Virus record (IMG/VR): IMGVR_UViG_3300036761_000511
Span: 1 to 38,357 of that record
DNA from: a virus
Strand: one strand, 5' to 3'
DNA: 38,357 bases
Made by a program: the position numbers and the translations under genes. Positions 25,177-31,466 of this stretch are shown here, in pieces; within the stretch, counting starts at the first letter, position 1; every line of letters begins with the position of its first letter. The notes beneath the pieces were generated by a model that saw only the letters and a program-made list of their open reading frames with translations, did not search any database and was not told the DNA's origin.

Positions 25177-25235
25177 TTCCTTGCGCGGGGCGAGTCCATG
25201 CGGTGATCTGCTGATGTGATTAACAGGAGGATCGA

Positions 25236-25511
25236 ATGGGAGAATTAGGACGATTCATGCAGATGCATGAGGGGCGGAAGTACCCGACCGTGATACAGAA
25301 GATCAACTGCCCGACGTTCAGGGGACAGCCAAACCCTGAACACGAAAGATTCTATTTTGCTGGGTCAATCCCGCTGGCGTGTTGGGATGCCAGCCGTGAA
25401 GGGTCCTCGCATTACGACACAGAGCAAGAGGCAATCGACGCCGCATTGGCGGCTGGGGTTACGCATCTTCAGGGCGTCGATTGTCGGAAAATCGTGTGGG
25501 GGGAGCGATGA
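25236..25511 (+). CDS. Early protein of unknown function
   Basis: First gene of the early region, 91 residues, with a strong AGGAGG 6 bases upstream, so it is probably highly expressed early after infection. The sequence (MQMHEGRKYPTVIQKINCPT, YFAGSIPLACWDASREGSSH, TEQEAIDAALAAGVTHLQGV) looks like a small alpha/beta fold. No family is recognised. First early genes in phages are often host-takeover or anti-defence factors; that is a guess from place only. It overlaps the next start by 4 bases. Confidence 0.65.
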   Translation: MGELGRFMQMHEGRKYPTVIQKINCPTFRGQPNPEHERFYFAGSIPLACWDASREGSSHYDTEQEAIDAALAAGVTHLQGVDCRKIVWGER

Positions 25512-25729
25512 CAATCAGGGACTTTTTCAAGTCACACCTTCTACCAGTGGGGGCATTCGGCGAGCGGATCGGGATGGATCCCGACAAAACCCGGCGCATA
25601 GTGAGTGGTGCGCAGGAGCCGTCGGCCAGGGAGGCCGTCCGTATCGTCGATGAGTTGATCGTGCTCACTGGCGAGCAATTGTCGGTCGCCGATTTCTGGC
25701 CGCCGGTGGTCGCGGAGCAAACCCAGTGA
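25508..25729 (+). CDS. Cro-like helix-turn-helix protein
   Basis: The 73-residue product starts at ATG 25508 behind GGGGGAG. Residues about 14-45 (PVGAFGERIGMDPDKTRRIV) followed by SGAQEPSAREAVRIVDEL have the five-helix Cro/XRE pattern with a helix-turn-helix at about 15-36. It probably controls early transcription as a Cro-type or antirepressor-like regulator. No CI-like partner or integrase is present, so lysogeny control is not indicated. Confidence 0.6.
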   Translation: MTIRDFFKSHLLPVGAFGERIGMDPDKTRRIVSGAQEPSAREAVRIVDELIVLTGEQLSVADFWPPVVAEQTQ

Positions 25730-26082
25730 CCAGCATCCAGTTCCAGCTATCCCCAGAAGATGAAGTCGTGGCGCGGCGGCTGGCCGGGTGGCTGCGAATG
25801 TTGGAACACCCGGTCACATCTCTGACGATTGAACGGGCGTTCGGCGTTGGCGGCGTCAAGGTCCGGGCCATGGTGCACTGGCTGCGGGTCCAGGGCGATC
25901 CAGACCTGAGCCGGATCGGCAGTGACACGTCTGGATATTTCTGGCTCCGCGAGTACGACCGTGAAGTTGTGGCCGGGTTGCGTTCCCGCGCGCGGTCCAT
26001 AGAGGCCGCGGGCGTCGGCCTTTGCCGAAGCTTCGGACGCGATTGGGATGACCCGGACCAAACAGAACTGGAACTGATGTGA
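25726..26082 (+). CDS. Winged-helix DNA-binding protein
   Basis: The 118-residue product starts at GTG 25726, overlapping the previous stop. The stretch TSLTIERAFGVGGVKVRAMV, HWLRVQGDPDLSRIGSDTSG, YFWLREYDREV is the pattern of a small winged-helix protein I recall from many phages, where a helix-turn-helix is followed by a wing ending in G-Y-x-W. The long helix afterwards (VAGLRSRARSIEAAGVGL) may dimerise. Probably a regulator or replication accessory; the exact role is unknown. Confidence 0.6.
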   Translation: MTSIQFQLSPEDEVVARRLAGWLRMLEHPVTSLTIERAFGVGGVKVRAMVHWLRVQGDPDLSRIGSDTSGYFWLREYDREVVAGLRSRARSIEAAGVGLCRSFGRDWDDPDQTELELM

Positions 26083-26104
26083 CTAATCTGGGAAGGAGGG
26101 TGAA

Positions 26105-26233
26105 CTGCTGGGCCGGGGGGATGGCCCTGAATCGACTTTGTTTGACTGTATCAAAGCACGGGTAGCGGCGACCGAGCCCCACCGCATTGTAGACGTTACT
26201 GACATGCTCAGCCTACCGGCGGGCGACCCCTGA
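26105..26233 (+). CDS. Possible 42-residue protein with a CTG start
   Basis: A perfect AAGGAGG (26093-26099) is followed 5 bases later by CTG CTG and an open frame of 42 codons (LLGRGDGPESTLFDCIKARV, then DVTDMLSLPAGDP). The composition looks protein-like and it fills an otherwise empty 180-base gap. GTG 26100 is too close to the ribosome site, and its frame stops after 21 codons. CTG starts are rare, so confidence is low. Confidence 0.3.
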   Translation: MLGRGDGPESTLFDCIKARVAATEPHRIVDVTDMLSLPAGDP

Positions 26234-26246
26234 CGCCGCCCGCCGG
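26216..26246 (+). terminator. Strong GC hairpin
   Basis: CCGGCGGGCG and CGCCCGCCGG form a perfect 10-bp inverted repeat around an 11-base loop, which contains the stop of the mini-frame above. GAATTAAAAA follows instead of a T-tract, so it is terminator-like but not canonical on the + strand. It may act as a partial terminator or processing site within the early operon. Confidence 0.45.
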
Positions 26247-26265
26247 GAATTAAAAAGAGGGAAGA

Positions 26266-26460
26266 ATGGAAACCGAAATCACACTGACAATCAAGATCGT
26301 CTCCGGCGGGTTTGCGGTCTATGGCAAAAACCAAGCGAGGGAGAGGTCGAATGAGATTGTGGTTGTAGGGGAAGAGAGACTCTTCGCCGTTAGCACCACT
26401 CCGGCGGCGCTCGGCCGTTTCGTCAAGGCGTGGGCAGAGGGGCAGGCGAAGACATCGTGA
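26266..26460 (+). CDS. Small early protein, beta-rich
   Basis: The 64-residue product begins METEITLTIKIVSGGFAVYG, with AGAGGGAAG as ribosome site. It alternates strands and ends in a helix (AALGRFVKAWAEGQAKT). Not recognised. It is translationally coupled to the next gene (ATGA-type overlap at 26457). Confidence 0.5.
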   Translation: METEITLTIKIVSGGFAVYGKNQARERSNEIVVVGEERLFAVSTTPAALGRFVKAWAEGQAKTS

Positions 26461-26678
26461 AGGCAACCGGGACAATAACTGGAATGAAGCTCAAATCGGA
26501 AACGGAGCGAGACGATAACGGCGACATCGTCGGGACGATGACCTCGTGGGTTGTCGCGTTGAGAATCCCCAGCCACAAAGTGGATGCAAACGAAATCGAA
26601 CGCATGACGGGTGAAGTCATCACCATCGAACTGAGCCCGTTGCAAACGAAGATGAAACTGGAAGGGGAGGAAGAATGA
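26457..26678 (+). CDS. Small early protein
   Basis: The 73-residue product starts at GTG 26457. The sequence (KATGTITGMKLKSETERDDN, GDIVGTMTSWVVALRIPSHK) suggests a compact beta fold, followed by a helix (ANEIERMTGEVITIEL). It resembles short proteins near phage recombination genes, but no family can be named. It overlaps both neighbours by 4 bases. Confidence 0.55.
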   Translation: MKATGTITGMKLKSETERDDNGDIVGTMTSWVVALRIPSHKVDANEIERMTGEVITIELSPLQTKMKLEGEEE

Positions 26679-26824
26679 GGGACGCCACCGATCAGATGGT
26701 ATCAGAGATTTCGGACACGGTCGATCTGATGGCTACGCGAATCCGAGAACTGGAAACCGAGAACGCAGAACTTCAGACAGAGATTGCGGACTTAGAGCGC
26801 CAACTGAAGGAGGCGACACCATGA
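26675..26824 (+). CDS. 49-residue coiled-coil peptide
   Basis: ATG 26675 follows GGGGAGGAA. The product is a leucine-zipper-like coiled coil over nearly its full length (VDLMATRIRELETENAELQT, then IADLERQLKEA), with Leu, Ile or Val at a and d positions. It is too short for many gene finders but has an excellent ribosome site and overlaps both neighbours by 4 bases. It resembles the coiled coil at 28801 in style. Confidence 0.6.
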   Translation: MRDATDQMVSEISDTVDLMATRIRELETENAELQTEIADLERQLKEATP

Positions 26825-27057
26825 CACCATCACAGCAAATGCAGGCGCTTGCCGCCGACAAGCGGGACTACATCCATCGGCTCGGGCATGACCGTCGGTA
26901 TTGCCACTGTCGCCGGTGCGCGACGATCAACAAACACGCCCGGCGAATCAGCATCGCCGTCAGGGCAACATTCGTGGCGTTCCTGGCGGGGTTTGGTATT
27001 GCCGTTGTCCGGTGGATCGTCGCCGGGTTTCCGGGACTCATGCGAGTGGGCGGATAA
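26821..27057 (+). CDS. Small membrane protein with CxC..C motif
   Basis: The 78-residue product has a basic N-terminal half with YCHCRRCATINKH (a possible metal site) and one membrane helix at about residues 48-70 (ATFVAFLAGFGIAVVRWIVA). It starts at ATG 26821 behind AAGGAGG. An early phage membrane protein of this size could modify the host envelope or exclude other phages; there is no direct evidence. Confidence 0.5.
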   Translation: MTPSQQMQALAADKRDYIHRLGHDRRYCHCRRCATINKHARRISIAVRATFVAFLAGFGIAVVRWIVAGFPGLMRVGG

Positions 27058-27063
27058 ACAGAA

Positions 27064-27087
27064 GCCCCGACGCGCTAACGCCGGGGC
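27064..27087 (+). terminator. Hairpin after the small membrane gene
   Basis: GCCCCG and CGGGGC pair perfectly, with a further CG/CG pair inside after one mismatch. No T-tract follows. It could be an intra-operon attenuator ahead of the recombination genes. Confidence 0.45.
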
Positions 27088-27127
27088 CTCAGCAGAGAAG
27101 ACACGAATACCCAGCAGAAAGGTAACC

Positions 27128-27382
27128 ATGATGACTGATCTGTCAAGACCAAATCTGAAGCTCTTCGCCACAATCGCCGTGGATGACCGGCGGGGCACCT
27201 GCCCCACATGCGGAAACCAAAACGCATACCGAGCGGACCTGGAACAATTTGGTCGATGTGTCGATTGTGCCGAAGCGATTCTCGGAACTCGCCCCGTGCT
27301 GATCCGGGAGATGTTCACGCCGGTACATCAGGGCGTCTACCGGTACGATCTGCCGAAGGTGGTGGGCCATGAATCCAATTGA
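27128..27382 (+). CDS. Zinc-ribbon early protein
   Basis: The 84-residue product starts at ATG 27128 (another ATG follows) behind AAAGG. It carries CPTCGN (residues about 26-31) and CVDC (about 44-47), a four-Cys zinc ribbon, within DRRGTCPTCGNQNAY and FGRCVDCAEA. Zinc ribbons of this form bind nucleic acid or act as adaptors. It overlaps the ERF gene by 14 bases, which suggests a link to recombination, but that is inference from position. Confidence 0.6.
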   Translation: MMTDLSRPNLKLFATIAVDDRRGTCPTCGNQNAYRADLEQFGRCVDCAEAILGTRPVLIREMFTPVHQGVYRYDLPKVVGHESN

Positions 27383-28136
27383 GGGATCGGCGCGGGCGAT
27401 CATCGTATCCGAGAACGTCCAGACACCGTCGGTGGCGCAACTGCTACAGCTCGCCGTTCAGCAATTGGGCGGGGAGGGCGCGGCGTCGGCGGTCGAGGCG
27501 CTGGAGAAATTGGTTGCCCTCCATGAGCGGGTTGAGGCGAACCGGGCGGCGGGAGAGTTCGCCAAGGCAATGGCCGAGTTTCAACAGCGCTGTCCCTCGA
27601 TCCCGAAGACGTCGACGGCCAAGATCGCCACGGCTGGCGGATCCAGCTACTCCTACAAGTATGCCGAACTGGACCAGATCGCCAGTGTGGTCGGTCCGAT
27701 CCTGAGCGACTTGGGCGTGTCCTACTCTTGGGATAGTGACGTGGTGGGCGACGTGCTCAAATGCAGTTGCACGATCCGCCACAGCAACGGCCACACGGTC
27801 ACATCCACATTCTCTTGTCCAACCGACACCAAGGCGGCAATGAGCGGGGCGCAGAAGTTCGGCGCGGCCCTAACCTATGCCCGCCGTCAATCGCTCATTC
27901 AGGTGTTGGGCCTGACGACGTGCGACCCCGACGATGACGGGGCAACACAGGCCAGCGTCACTAAGATCGACCGCAACCAAGCGGCCAACATCGAATCTCT
28001 GATGAGCGAGGTCGGGGCGGATCGCGCCAAGTTCCTGCATTACATGGGCGTGGCGTCCATCGAGGACATCCCCGTAAGCGGATTCCAGAAGGCCGTCAAC
28101 TCGCTCCAAGCCAAGGCGCGGAAGGGGGCCGCATGA
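27369..28136 (+). CDS. erf: ERF-family single-strand annealing protein
   Basis: The 255-residue product matches the ERF superfamily (P22 Erf): a helical N-terminus (QLLQLAVQQL), then FAKAMAEFQQRCPSIPKTST, YSYKYAELDQIASVVGPILS, LGVSYSWDSDV and the closing FGAALTYARRQSLIQVLGLT, followed by acidic DPDDDG. It anneals complementary strands and works with the downstream exonuclease in double-strand break repair and concatemer formation. The C-terminal part (residues about 205-255) is a typical three-helix tail of phage annealing proteins. Confidence 0.9.
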   Translation: MNPIEGSARAIIVSENVQTPSVAQLLQLAVQQLGGEGAASAVEALEKLVALHERVEANRAAGEFAKAMAEFQQRCPSIPKTSTAKIATAGGSSYSYKYAELDQIASVVGPILSDLGVSYSWDSDVVGDVLKCSCTIRHSNGHTVTSTFSCPTDTKAAMSGAQKFGAALTYARRQSLIQVLGLTTCDPDDDGATQASVTKIDRNQAANIESLMSEVGADRAKFLHYMGVASIEDIPVSGFQKAVNSLQAKARKGAA

Positions 28137-28804
28137 TCACATTGAACCATCCACAGGGCAGCGCCGAATGGATTCAGGCGCGACTCGGCAAGCCGACGGC
28201 CAGCAATTTCGACCGGGTCATTACGCCGAAGACGCGCAAACCCAGCGCGTCGGCGGACAAGTACATGTGGATGCTGTTGGCCGAATGGCTCTCCGGCCAC
28301 TCACTTGACGATTATGTGTCACAACTGATGGAACGCGGAACCGAAATGGAGGAATCCGCTGTCCGATTCTACGAGCTGCAGCGGGATCTCGAAACGCAAG
28401 CGGTGGGCTTCTGCCTGCGCGACGACGGACTGGTGGGCGCGTCGCCCGACCGGCTGGTGGGCGATGACGGACTCCTGGAAATAAAGTGCCCATCGATGGT
28501 GACCCACATCGGCTACCTCCTGAATCCTGACGGACTGGACGCCTACAACTGCCAAGCCCAGGGGCAGCTTTGGATCACGGGGCGTCAGTGGGTTGACCTG
28601 CTTTCCTACAATCCCGAACTGCCGCCGTCTCTGGTGCGCTACCATCGGGACGGGGAATTCATAGCGGCGCTGGAATCCGCCGTCGATGCGTTTCTCGGAC
28701 AACTCGCTCTCGCCAAAGAGAAGATGATCGCGCTCGGTTGCACACCCGTTTTTGCGCCGCCGAAAGAGCAATGGTCCGACGTTCCCCAAGAGGTAACACC
28801 ATGA
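28133..28804 (+). CDS. YqaJ/lambda-type exonuclease
   Basis: The 223-residue product is a 5'-3' exonuclease of the lambda Exo/YqaJ family. Visible motifs are QGSAEWIQARLGKPTASNF (start of the fold), RGTEMEESAV (residues 68-77), SPDRL with Asp106 and LLEIKCPS with Glu116 and Lys118, the metal-binding and catalytic set, then the QAQGQLWITG helix. It resects ends for ERF. It overlaps ERF by 4 bases, as usual for such pairs. Confidence 0.92.
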   Translation: MITLNHPQGSAEWIQARLGKPTASNFDRVITPKTRKPSASADKYMWMLLAEWLSGHSLDDYVSQLMERGTEMEESAVRFYELQRDLETQAVGFCLRDDGLVGASPDRLVGDDGLLEIKCPSMVTHIGYLLNPDGLDAYNCQAQGQLWITGRQWVDLLSYNPELPPSLVRYHRDGEFIAALESAVDAFLGQLALAKEKMIALGCTPVFAPPKEQWSDVPQEVTP

Positions 28805-28998
28805 GCGAACCCCTGAGCGATGAGCGGCGGGCGGACCTCCGTGAGCAGACCAAAGAATTACTGGACGAGATCGACCGGCTGCGGGCGGAGAACCACCAAC
28901 TGCGCACGGCGCGGTCGATCATCGATCACGAGCGAGACGCGCTCAATGCGGAGAATGTCGAATTGACTGCGATGCTCAAGAAAGGGAAACATGACTGA
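28801..28998 (+). CDS. Short coiled-coil protein
   Basis: The 65-residue product is almost all coiled coil (ADLREQTKELLDEIDRLRAE, then DALNAENVELTAMLKK). It starts at ATG 28801 behind AAGAGG, overlapping the exonuclease stop. Not recognised; it may dimerise with the coiled-coil protein encoded next. Confidence 0.6.
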   Translation: MSEPLSDERRADLREQTKELLDEIDRLRAENHQLRTARSIIDHERDALNAENVELTAMLKKGKHD

Positions 28999-29689
28999 CG
29001 CAATTATCCAGGCGCTGATCCCGGAACCGACGGATGAAGAACAACAATTGGCTCACGACTATCTGTTGGAGCACACGTCGTGGCCATTCGGATATGAAGG
29101 TAAACCCGCATCGAAAGCGGAACTGGCGAAGTGGTTTGCCGCGCATCGTGTCGCCGCAGCAAGGACGGCTATCGAGTGGGCGGCAGAAAAGGCCAACATT
29201 TCGGATATGATCAACGGGGGGGCGGCAGGTGAGTACATATATACCCTACTTGCCACCCACGACGCGGCTGTCGCCATACAGAATGATGGAACCGAGAAAC
29301 CGATGACCAGCGCGGAGATGGTCCATATGCCAGGGCGGACAATCGCCAGGATCATCGCCCGTCTGGACTTCGAGATCGCCCAACGGAAGACGGAGGGCGA
29401 GGACAACAGGCGCGATTATTTGCAGCTCCGCGATGATTGCGATAAGGCATTGAAAAATGCGGCGGACTTGCAATTGGAACTCGCCGCCGAGCGGAAGAAA
29501 GTGGAACACGAGCGCGACCTCGAACGGCGGGCGCTGAGAGTGGTGATTGAGATGGAAGACTTGGAGAGTGGGACAGAAGGGGATTTCATGCGGTTCGCCG
29601 CCTATGGCGATTTATACGATGAGGTTAGGGCAATTCGCGCCGCCCTCATGCGCGAAACGGAGAGCAGGGATTCCAGGGATGCCAATTGA
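28991..29689 (+). CDS. Helical early protein of unknown function
   Basis: The 232-residue product has an N-terminal globular part (EQQLAHDYLLEHTSWPFGYE, KPASKAELAKWFAAHRVAAA) and a C-terminal coiled coil (YLQLRDDCDKALKNAADLQL, ELAAERKKVEHERDLERRAL). The arrangement resembles phage DUF-type proteins found with recombination genes, but no named family is certain. The start overlaps the previous gene by 8 bases, and the end overlaps the HNH gene by 11. Confidence 0.6.
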   Translation: MTDAIIQALIPEPTDEEQQLAHDYLLEHTSWPFGYEGKPASKAELAKWFAAHRVAAARTAIEWAAEKANISDMINGGAAGEYIYTLLATHDAAVAIQNDGTEKPMTSAEMVHMPGRTIARIIARLDFEIAQRKTEGEDNRRDYLQLRDDCDKALKNAADLQLELAAERKKVEHERDLERRALRVVIEMEDLESGTEGDFMRFAAYGDLYDEVRAIRAALMRETESRDSRDAN

Positions 29690-30032
29690 CTATCGCCAGT
29701 ATCCACCAAACTGGCTCAGGGAGATTCGCCCGCAAATTCTCGCGCGGGCGGGGAGCCGATGCGAGTGCTGGGGCGAGTGTGGGTTGCACCAGACACATCC
29801 GGGTCCGAGGCGGTGCGTTGAGCGGCACGGCGAACCGGCGCAGTGGGCCAAGGGCAAGATCGTCCTGACGGTAGCACACCTCGACCACAACGTGCTGAAC
29901 TGCGATCCGGAAAATCTGAGGGCGCTCTGCCAGCGGTGTCACCTGCGATACGATGGTCAGCATCATCGGCAGAACGCGGCTGCAACACGACGGCTGAAAA
30001 AAGGCAATCTGGAAATGGAGGGCATGACATGA
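29679..30032 (+). CDS. HNH endonuclease
   Basis: The 117-residue product has a beta-beta-alpha metal nuclease: CECWGECG (Cys28, Cys30, Cys34), VAHLDH with catalytic His69/70 region, Asn79 in DPENLRALC, and CQRCHLRYD (Cys84, Cys87, His88). ATG 29679 follows AGGGA inside the previous gene. It sits between the helical protein and the RuvC-like resolvase, not beside the terminase where packaging-linked HNH enzymes usually lie. So it may serve host DNA breakdown, recombination, or be a free-standing homing type. Confidence 0.85.
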   Translation: MPIDYRQYPPNWLREIRPQILARAGSRCECWGECGLHQTHPGPRRCVERHGEPAQWAKGKIVLTVAHLDHNVLNCDPENLRALCQRCHLRYDGQHHRQNAAATRRLKKGNLEMEGMT

Positions 30033-30124
30033 TCGACCTGGCCGACATCATCGGGGCAGCGATCATCTGTTTTTTCGCGGCAGTGGTTCTCACGCTGCTC
30101 CTGCGAAAGGACCGGGACGGATGA
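30029..30124 (+). CDS. 31-residue single-pass membrane peptide
   Basis: ATG 30029 overlaps the HNH stop, and the stop overlaps the next ATG, so the peptide is tightly coupled. It is one membrane helix (IIGAAIICFFAAVVLTLLL) with a charged tail RKDRDG. Function unknown; small membrane peptides of phages may disturb the host membrane or exclude rivals. Confidence 0.55.
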   Translation: MIDLADIIGAAIICFFAAVVLTLLLRKDRDG

Positions 30125-30636
30125 GAATTCTTGGCGTTGACCCGTCCCCGACGGGAATTGCGTGGGCGATCTACGATGACCAAATCCGAAAGGCCGTGGG
30201 GGTCTGTGCGGTCGGGTACCGATCCGACATCGTGGCATGGGGCAGCGGCCTGAACTGGTGCGACGAATGCAGGGCGGAAGTCTGTGGGGGGCGGCCATCC
30301 AGATGGGACTATGCCGCCATCGAAACAATCACGGCACGGCGCGCCGGACCAATCAGTTCGGCGGAAATCCAAACAGCATTCACAATCGGTATCTGGTGGG
30401 ATCGCCTTGGGACGAACACGCTATTGTTGGATCGCTCAACCATCCGGGCGGCGTTGAAAGTCGGCCACGGGGCGTCAGACCCCCAAGTCAATTGCGTTAT
30501 GGCCAAGCTCTGCCCCGCGCTTGACGGTGTGCGCAAAGGGCTGGATTCGCATCATCGTGCCGCAGCGGCGGTTGCTCTGGTCGCAGCGGGGCGCATCAAC
30601 ATGCCGGTCGCCGCCCAGCGCAAGGCGGGCGCGTGA
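30121..30636 (+). CDS. RuvC-like Holliday junction resolvase
   Basis: The 171-residue product has the RNase-H/RuvC fold: ILGVDPSPTGIAWAIYD with Asp7, AAIETITA with Glu68, and GLDSHHRAAAAVALV with Asp142 and His144/145. These are the acidic metal ligands of RuvC-type resolvases. It cuts branched DNA before packaging. An insert at residues 47-57 (CDECRAEVCGG) carries three Cys and may form a zinc knuckle, which is unusual for the family. Confidence 0.85.
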   Translation: MRILGVDPSPTGIAWAIYDDQIRKAVGVCAVGYRSDIVAWGSGLNWCDECRAEVCGGRPSRWDYAAIETITARRAGPISSAEIQTAFTIGIWWDRLGTNTLLLDRSTIRAALKVGHGASDPQVNCVMAKLCPALDGVRKGLDSHHRAAAAVALVAAGRINMPVAAQRKAGA

Positions 30637-31466
30637 CGGCGGCGGATTTATTCGCCGGCATCGGCGGCTTTCGTTTGGGCTTGGAGACTGCGGGATTTGA
30701 ATTCAAGTGGGCTTGCGAAATCGATCCCTACTGCCGCAAGGTGTATCTGAAACACTGGCCTGGCACCGATCCGTTTTACGAGGACATCCGAGAGGTACAC
30801 GATGCGCCGGAAGTCGATCTGCTCTGCGGGGGATTCCCCTGCCAAGACGTGTCTCTTGCCGGTAAACGCGCCGGAATTACCGGAGAGCGAAGCGGATTGT
30901 GGTCCGAGTTCGCCCGTCTTATTGGGGAAGTTCGACCGCGCTACGCACTCATTGAGAACGTCCCAGGGTTGCTTGTTCGAGGGCTTGAGCGAGTACTCTT
31001 CGACCTTTCCGAGATCGGGTATGATGCGGAATGGCACAGTATACCGGCTGCCGCCTTTGGTGCCCCGCATATCAGGGACAGGGTGTGGATTATTGCCTAC
31101 GCCACGGGCGATGAGGATCGGAAGGATCGATCTTCAAACGGCAGTGACGATGTGGCCGACGCCTCAAGCATCCGACGCAAAGAACGCCGCGGGCTGTTCT
31201 CAAGATTACATCAACAGACGCCGGAGAACGGGTCGGTCGAAAGTGTCAGAGATCGTAATCGATGGGCAAGTGGGCAATGGGCAGTTGAACCCCGTCTGGG
31301 TGAGTTGGTTGATGGGCTTTCCCCTGAATTGGCTGGAAGATTCATTCGAGTGGCTAAGGGTTGCCCTGATCGATCCAGCAAGCTCCGAGCGCTCGGAAAT
31401 GCCGTAGTGCCGCAAGTGGTCGAGTGGATCGGGCGGCGGATAATGGAAGCAGAGGCGGGCGCGTGA
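30633..31466 (+). CDS. DNA C5-cytosine methyltransferase
   Basis: The 277-residue enzyme transfers methyl from S-adenosylmethionine to cytosine C5. Motif I DLFAGIGG is at residues 5-12, motif IV GGFPCQDVS with catalytic Cys70, motif VI ENV at 108-110, motif VIII-like APHIRDRVWIIAY near 143-155, and motifs IX-X in LRALGNAVVPQVVEWIG. The target-recognition region (about 160-245) is short. No restriction nuclease partner is present, so it probably protects phage DNA. It starts at GTG 30633. A second long frame lies inside it (30802-31407). Confidence 0.93.
   Translation: MTAADLFAGIGGFRLGLETAGFEFKWACEIDPYCRKVYLKHWPGTDPFYEDIREVHDAPEVDLLCGGFPCQDVSLAGKRAGITGERSGLWSEFARLIGEVRPRYALIENVPGLLVRGLERVLFDLSEIGYDAEWHSIPAAAFGAPHIRDRVWIIAYATGDEDRKDRSSNGSDDVADASSIRRKERRGLFSRLHQQTPENGSVESVRDRNRWASGQWAVEPRLGELVDGLSPELAGRFIRVAKGCPDRSSKLRALGNAVVPQVVEWIGRRIMEAEAGA
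30802..31407 (+). CDS. Overprinted frame inside the cytosine methyltransferase
   Basis: A 201-codon frame in +1 relative to the methyltransferase, starting at ATG 30802 with AGAGG (30791-30795) 6 bases upstream. Its translation looks like a real family: SLRTSQGCLFEGLSEYSSTF, PRSGMMRNGTVYRLPPLVPR, TMWPTPQASDAKN, GQLNPVWVSWLMGFPLNW. I recall this pattern (PTP..SDAKN, LNPxWVxWLMGFP) from phage proteins found near or within cytosine methyltransferase genes. Both frames appear constrained. It may be a second protein on the same DNA, or a conserved shadow. Role unknown. Confidence 0.5.
   Translation: MRRKSICSAGDSPAKTCLLPVNAPELPESEADCGPSSPVLLGKFDRATHSLRTSQGCLFEGLSEYSSTFPRSGMMRNGTVYRLPPLVPRISGTGCGLLPTPRAMRIGRIDLQTAVTMWPTPQASDAKNAAGCSQDYINRRRRTGRSKVSEIVIDGQVGNGQLNPVWVSWLMGFPLNWLEDSFEWLRVALIDPASSERSEMP

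Larger units (their letters stand above)
24870..25235. other. Non-coding junction between late and early regions
   Basis: No coding frame here looks real. It holds, in order, three abutting hairpins (24875-24986), two tandem terminators (25018-25061), a parS-like palindrome (25099-25114), an AT-richer segment (25140-25178) with a weak promoter, and a TCCTTGCGCG motif (25178-25187) that recurs before the two terminase-side cassettes. It separates the end of the late genes from the first early gene, so it is the main control junction of the genome. Confidence 0.8.

Noticed and set aside
24870-25235. attP site or lysogeny module
   Set aside because: No integrase, excisionase or repressor-type protein is in the window, and the tRNA-like sequence is not a clear tRNA 3' end.
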